From Byssothecium circinans (taxonomy: Eukaryota > Ascomycota > Dothideomycetes > Pleosporales > Massarinaceae), in NCBI GenBank assembly GCA_010015675.1, contig ML977037.1, positions 100,032 through 143,014 on the forward strand: a stretch of DNA of 42,983 bases, read 5' to 3'. The translations under genes and the position numbers were made by a program. A model generated the notes under the pieces. It worked only from the letters and a program-made list of their open reading frames with translations. It was not told the DNA's origin and did no database searches. Positions 42,589-42,983 of this stretch are shown here, piece after piece (the stretch's first letter is position 1; the number at the start of each line of letters is the position of its first letter).

Positions 42589-42983
42589 CTATCTATATTT
42601 TGCTGGGAGCTTAATTGCTCGGCCGTGTCGTGATTGAGATGGCGGCAGAGCTGCTGCAGCACCTGAGGCCTCACTACTACCCTCACGCTGCGTAGCTACT
42701 CTCTTTTTTAGACCTGCCTTAGTAGATGCCTTAAGGAGTCTCCTCTTGCCTCTTTGGGCAGCTTTTTGAGCTTGCTGGAGTCGTTGTTGAGTCCTACGAG
42801 CTGCCTGTCGTGAGGCTCGATCAGCAGCCTCACAAGCCTTCTCCTCCTGCCTTATTAATCGAGCTGCTGCCCTTACTGTACGCCTCTGTTGAACTGCCTG
42901 AAGCTTCTTCTGCCTCTTCTCTATACGTACGCGAGCTGCCTCAGCTTTCTGCTGTTGTAGTTGCTCCTCCTCGAGCCCTTGTT
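42589..42983 (-). CDS. Transposase C-terminal fragment (DDE-1, pogo/Fot1 type), cut by the window edge
   Basis: This is an open frame of about 131 residues entering from the right edge and stopping at 42589-42591. It is a long basic helical stretch rich in Gln, Arg, Ala and Glu (EEEQLQQQKAEAARV, RRTQQRLQQAQKAAQRGKRR) and ends in RHGRAIKLPAKYR. The helical tail plus the terminal R-x-G-R-x-x-K-L-P motif are features of fungal pogo/Fot1 transposases. The left element ends in a related motif but its visible tail differs in sequence, so the two are related families rather than recent copies. The catalytic core is outside the window. Confidence 0.7.
   Translation of the reverse strand, partial: QGLEEEQLQQQKAEAARVRIEKRQKKLQAVQQRRTVRAAARLIRQEEKACEAADRASRQAARRTQQRLQQAQKAAQRGKRRLLKASTKAGLKKRVATQREGSSEASGAAAALPPSQSRHGRAIKLPAKYR

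Larger units (their letters stand above)
42436..42983 (-). mobile_element. 3' end of a second pogo/Fot1-type DNA transposon
   Basis: It contains a transposase C-terminus (42589-42983), an AT-rich 3' part similar to that of the left element, and a terminus with two copies of CGTAACG 17 bp apart (42449, 42466). The boundary is placed after the TA at 42434-42435, as pogo elements duplicate TA; this is inferred. The other end is outside the window. Confidence 0.65.

Overview
The window looks like nuclear DNA of a filamentous ascomycete. Genes are intron-bearing on both strands, most introns are 45-60 bp with GT...AG ends and CTNAY-like branch points, and the products are typical fungal housekeeping and secreted proteins. 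The pogo-type transposon tails and the mix of secreted proteins suggest a dothideomycete, perhaps Pleosporales, but that is inference. There are no rRNA, tRNA or CRISPR features that I can support. Exon coordinates come from reading splice signals and checking frame by hand, and they agree in phase throughout.

Layout. Both edges are 3' ends of pogo/Fot1-type DNA transposons (DDE-1 transposase C-termini) pointing inward (1-322 on +, 42436-42983 on -). From 1.2 to 6.9 kb lie PTA1/symplekin (-), COA3 (+, with an 8-nt first coding exon) and an OTT_1508-type deaminase-fold protein (-). After about 1.9 kb without a gene come two secreted proteins on +: a choice-of-anchor-B/LVIVD-like protein and an M6-type metalloprotease. 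An AT-rich, decayed-looking stretch (12.2-12.8 kb) follows. REX1/RNH70 exonuclease (+) is next, then a large protein whose spliced N-terminus resembles the Mis18/Yippee zinc domain (+). A 2.7-kb gene-poor stretch holds a 22-bp minisatellite.

From 22.9 to 40.4 kb the window is dense: NAPE-PLD-like hydrolase (-), UBE2W/Ubc16-type E2 (+), the ribosome-associated Hsp70 SSB1 (+, ten exons), a secreted GH31 glycosidase (-), VPS33 (-), VTA1 (-), an ER protein disulfide isomerase (+) and a Ser/Thr-rich single-pass membrane protein (+). A broken or poorly resolved Ulp1/C48-like protease gene (-) sits next to the right transposon.

Functional links: VPS33 (HOPS/CORVET tethering) and VTA1 (ESCRT-III/Vps4 cofactor) are neighbours in the same orientation and both act in endosome-to-vacuole traffic. 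PTA1/COA3, NAPE-PLD/UBC16 and VTA1/PDI are divergent pairs that share short upstream regions. The most unusual items are the Mis18-like gene, the run of tiny exons in SSB1, the micro-exons of COA3 and UBC16, and the matching terminal architecture of the two transposon ends.
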